DNA of 64,000 nt, taken from contig NZ_JAZHFS010000008.1 in the NCBI RefSeq assembly GCF_036541405.1, positions 132,675 through 196,674 on the forward strand, read 5' to 3'. Both the position numbers and the translations under genes were made by a program. The DNA comes from Clostridium_AD frigoriphilum. GTDB lineage: Bacteria > Bacillota > Clostridia > Clostridiales > Clostridiaceae. This document shows, one piece after another, positions 61,859 to 64,000 of the stretch. Numbering within the stretch: position 1 is the stretch's first letter; the number at the start of each line of letters is the position of its first letter. Under the pieces are notes generated by a model that worked only from the letters and a program-made list of their open reading frames with translations, was not told the origin of the DNA and made no database searches.

Positions 61859-62122
61859 AAATAGCATCTCTTATTTTAGACACATCATTAAATCTTGATA
61901 TGATTTCTCCAACTTCTCTAGTTCCAAAAAAACTAATTGTTCTGATGCTTTAATTATTCCTAAAGCACTTGTCCCCTTTTTATCAGTACCGGACGCCTCC
62001 CTTATTTTAGATATTGGATACTTTAGACCATATGTCTTACATATTATTGCTAAGCAAGCGCAACCACACTCTTTATAATCATGTTACTTAATACAATAAT
62101 ATTTTTTAAATATATTTTTCAT
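61858..62122 (-). pseudogene. Relic of a peptidase-containing bacteriocin ABC exporter
   Basis: From ATG 62122 behind GAGGTG the minus strand reads MKNIFKKYYCIK, a stop (TAA 62086-62084), then HDYKECGCACLAIICK, which is the C39 peptidase active site with the expected Gln codon turned into a stop. SGTDKKGTSALGIIKASE follows, as in leader-cleaving exporters. After a deletion and frame change near 61935 it reads GTREVGEIISRFNDVSKIRD, a transmembrane-domain segment of the same exporters. The remainder and the ATPase are absent. Confidence 0.75.
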
Positions 62123-62217
62123 TATGCACCTCACAATTTTTTTATGATAAATTATGCTATAATTAAATTGTAAAATTAATTGTATAATTTATAAATTTAT
62201 CTAAAAATGGTTGTATT

Positions 62218-62376
62218 GTGGAATTAACCCGTAATTTTAAAACTTTAGAAACAAATGAACTTAAAAATATTGATGGTGGCAGCTTTTTATTAGCATGTGG
62301 TATTATAACCACAGGTGCTGGAGTGTTTAAGCTAGGTGTTGAAGTTGGACATGCACTGAATAATTTAGTATTATGA
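62218..62376 (+). CDS. Double-glycine bacteriocin precursor (class IIb-like)
   Basis: 52 residues from GTG 62218. The leader ends in LETNELKNIDGG, a canonical double-glycine cleavage site with the conserved Leu and Glu positions. The 31-residue remainder begins SFLLACGIITTGAG and holds spaced glycines (GAGVFKLGVEVG) like the helix-helix motifs of two-peptide bacteriocins. The start codon and ribosome site are weak (AATGGTTGTATT). The relic exporter lies just upstream on the other strand, so the peptide may no longer be processed here. No partner peptide or immunity gene is recognised. Confidence 0.7.
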   Translation: MELTRNFKTLETNELKNIDGGSFLLACGIITTGAGVFKLGVEVGHALNNLVL

Positions 62377-62389
62377 TATTATTTGATTA

Positions 62390-62605
62390 ATGAGATTAAA
62401 TACCAAGTTCGTGAGCAACAAAAACTTTTGCAAAATGAATATATCGAAGAATTTAAATCTTAAACATAATAAGGAAAAATATTTTTTAATATATTCCTTA
62501 ATTGAAGATACCTGACACGAAATTGTTTATGATGGCAAATCAATTCTAAACAGAGATGTTTTAGTAGAAGAATGTGTCAATATAATAAAAAAAGTATTAT
62601 TATAA
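62390..62605 (+). other. Degenerate open frames after the bacteriocin gene
   Basis: One frame runs from ATG 62390 through a TGA at 62513-62515 to TAA 62605, the part after TGA reading HEIVYDGKSILNRDVLVEEC. A second frame, in phase with the bacteriocin stop, reads EIKYQVREQQKLLQNEYIEE to TAA at about 62463. They look like scraps of lost genes; I cannot name them. Confidence 0.3.
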
Positions 62606-62631
62606 GCTTAATTCATCACCTGGAGCTATAT

Positions 62632-62661
62632 CCTTTGAAGAAAACTTCAAAGGGTTTCTTT
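62632..62661 (+). terminator. Terminator closing the bacteriocin relic
   Basis: CCTTTGAAG (62632-62640) pairs with 62645-62653 around AAAA, followed by a T-rich run. Confidence 0.75.
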
Positions 62662-62691
62662 TTCACTAAATTTTAAAGGCGGTTGTTTACG

Positions 62692-63786
62692 ATGAAAAAA
62701 AATTCATTTAAAAAATTGGACTATATAATTCTTATCACTGCAATTCTTATTGTTGTTTTCGGCAGTCTTAATATTTACAGCGCTACATATGCAGATTATA
62801 AATATTCTTATTTAAAATCACAGTTAATATGGCTATTAATAGGATTGATTTTAGTATTTATCATTATATTGATTGATTATAAAAAAATACTTAGTTATTC
62901 ATACTTAATTTATTGGATTGGAATTGTATTAGTGTTATATACTGATTTTATGACTAAATCTATAAATGGAGCTAATTCATGGATAAGGATTGGAGGCTTC
63001 AGTCTTCAGCCAGGTGAATTTATGAAAATCGGATTAATACTTATTCTCGCAAATCGAATAGAATATATGGAAGGCGATGTAAATAAGCCTAAAAACTTTC
63101 TCATTCTATCTTTATATGCCTTACTTCCTATAGCTCTAATTATAAAGCAACCTAATCTAGGTATGGCAATGATATTTTGTTTTATTGCTTTTTCTATATT
63201 GTATATATCAGGTTTGAATTTAAAGGTTATTTTTTTGGGAGCTATAGCTATAATTCCTATTAGCACTCTAATATGGTTTACTGGAATTCTAAAAAGTTAT
63301 CAAAAAAATAGAATTATTGCCTTTTTAGATCCTTCATCTTATCAACAGGGTATTTCATATCAATTAACACAATCTATATCAGGAATTGGTTACGGTGGTC
63401 TATTAGGAAAGGGATTCTTTAAAGGGATTCAAATTGGAGTTATTCCTGAAATTCATACTGATTTCATATTTGCTGCGGTTGGAGAAGAGTGGGGGTTAAT
63501 TGGAGCTATAGGTTTACTTTCATTATATGGAATAATGATGTGTAGAATAATTAAATTGGCTAAATCATCAGAAAATATTGCTGGTAGTTTAATATGTGTA
63601 GGTACAGTTGCTTCATTTTTATTCTCTATTTTTCAAAATATAGGTATGACAATTGGAATTATGCCAATTGCCGGAATAACATTACCATTTATGAGTTACG
63701 GAGGAAGTTCTATGCTTACCAATTTTATTTCCTTAGGATTAGTTTTAAATGTAGGGATAAGAAGACAAAAAATTGATTTTAGATAG
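62692..63786 (+). CDS. rodA: RodA/FtsW/SpoVE-family peptidoglycan polymerase
   Basis: 364 residues with about ten membrane helices. Family motifs are NGANSWIRIGGFSLQPGEFMK near residue 95 (given here by its ends NGANSW and QPGEFMK), VGEEWGLIGA near residue 265 and LPFMSYGGSS near residue 335. Members polymerise glycan strands together with a class B PBP. The short N-terminus and length favour RodA over SpoVE or FtsW, but a paralog assignment from one window is uncertain. ATG 62692 behind AAGGCGG is preferred over TTG 62683. Confidence 0.9.
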   Translation: MKKNSFKKLDYIILITAILIVVFGSLNIYSATYADYKYSYLKSQLIWLLIGLILVFIIILIDYKKILSYSYLIYWIGIVLVLYTDFMTKSINGANSWIRIGGFSLQPGEFMKIGLILILANRIEYMEGDVNKPKNFLILSLYALLPIALIIKQPNLGMAMIFCFIAFSILYISGLNLKVIFLGAIAIIPISTLIWFTGILKSYQKNRIIAFLDPSSYQQGISYQLTQSISGIGYGGLLGKGFFKGIQIGVIPEIHTDFIFAAVGEEWGLIGAIGLLSLYGIMMCRIIKLAKSSENIAGSLICVGTVASFLFSIFQNIGMTIGIMPIAGITLPFMSYGGSSMLTNFISLGLVLNVGIRRQKIDFR

Positions 63787-63827
63787 TCAAGATGATAATT
63801 AATATAGCTTTTCAAGAAAAAAATTAT

Positions 63828-63873
63828 AAACAATACCCCCAATTGTATTATTATACAATTGGGGGTATTGTTT
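63828..63873. terminator. Terminator, 46-bp perfect palindrome
   Basis: Arms 63828-63850 and 63851-63873 pair completely (AAACAATACCCCCAATTG at the 5' side). It separates the convergent rodA and the partial gene that follows. Confidence 0.9.
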
Positions 63874-63903
63874 TAACATTTTCTTTTTTAAATATTTTAA
63901 AGA

Positions 63904-64000
63904 CTAATATATATCAACTATGCTACCATCTTCTCCTAGAATAACTTTAATGAAATTACCAGAATAATATTTTTCAAGTTTATTTTTATCAAAATATTTG
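63904..64000 (-). CDS. 3' end of an unidentified gene
   Basis: The minus strand is open from the window edge to TAG at 63906-63904, giving 32 residues ending FIKVILGEDGSIVDIY. The gene begins beyond base 64000. The visible part is too short to identify. Confidence 0.55.
   Translation of the reverse strand, partial: KYFDKNKLEKYYSGNFIKVILGEDGSIVDIY

Overview
The window is AT-rich with short intergenic gaps, AGGAGG-type ribosome binding sites, frequent TTG and GTG starts and many hairpin-T terminators. The gene content (NagA/NagB, AraR, PepF, SurE, a YaaR-like protein, CvfB, class II ribonucleotide reductase NrdJ, a RodA-type protein) points to a low-GC Firmicute, most likely Clostridium sensu stricto. 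The species and the spore-forming state cannot be read from this window. No rRNA, tRNA, CRISPR array or intact insertion sequence was seen.

Layout. 1-8.1 kb: the end of an EamA transporter; a BMP-domain protein with a phosphoesterase; a MATE pump; a CBS protein; and an amino-sugar operon (GntR regulator, nagA, nagB) with a clear promoter and operator. 8.1-20.3 kb: a surface protein of twelve Ig-like domains arranged as four triplets; a cadA/cadC metal-efflux pair; a bifunctional homocysteine methyltransferase/MTHFR; an NADH:rubredoxin-type reductase; surE; an amino-acid permease. 20.3-38.6 kb: a pentose/arabinan region. It holds a gutted GH43 xylosidase relic, two tandem two-domain ArsR-type regulators, a GH51 arabinofuranosidase, a CUT1 ABC importer (binding protein and two permeases, no ATPase gene), a GH43 enzyme, a GH127 beta-L-arabinofuranosidase, an AraC regulator, AraR, and a CUT2 ABC importer whose promoter carries an AraR box and a perfect catabolite-response element.

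38.6-48.1 kb: housekeeping genes (pepF, lipase-like hydrolase, flavin reductase, SPFH/NfeD pair, nadE) with a family of long imperfect palindromes of about 80-410 bp filling the gaps. 48.1-60.7 kb: a YaaR-like protein, split chromate transporter, a yybP-ykoY (manganese) riboswitch ahead of a P2-type ATPase, a duplicated lipoprotein, an amidase, CvfB, fRMsr, gamma carbonic anhydrase and NrdJ.

60.7-62.7 kb is a decayed accessory island. It contains an XRE regulator with a shifted tail, a frameshifted and truncated alpha/beta hydrolase, an antisense relic of a peptidase-containing bacteriocin exporter, and a short double-glycine bacteriocin precursor that had to be read by eye. The window ends with a RodA-type protein and the tail of an unknown gene. 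The least ordinary contents are the bacteriocin relic, the palindrome family, the ArsR-like regulator pair with its 36-bp perfect palindrome, and the gutted xylosidase.
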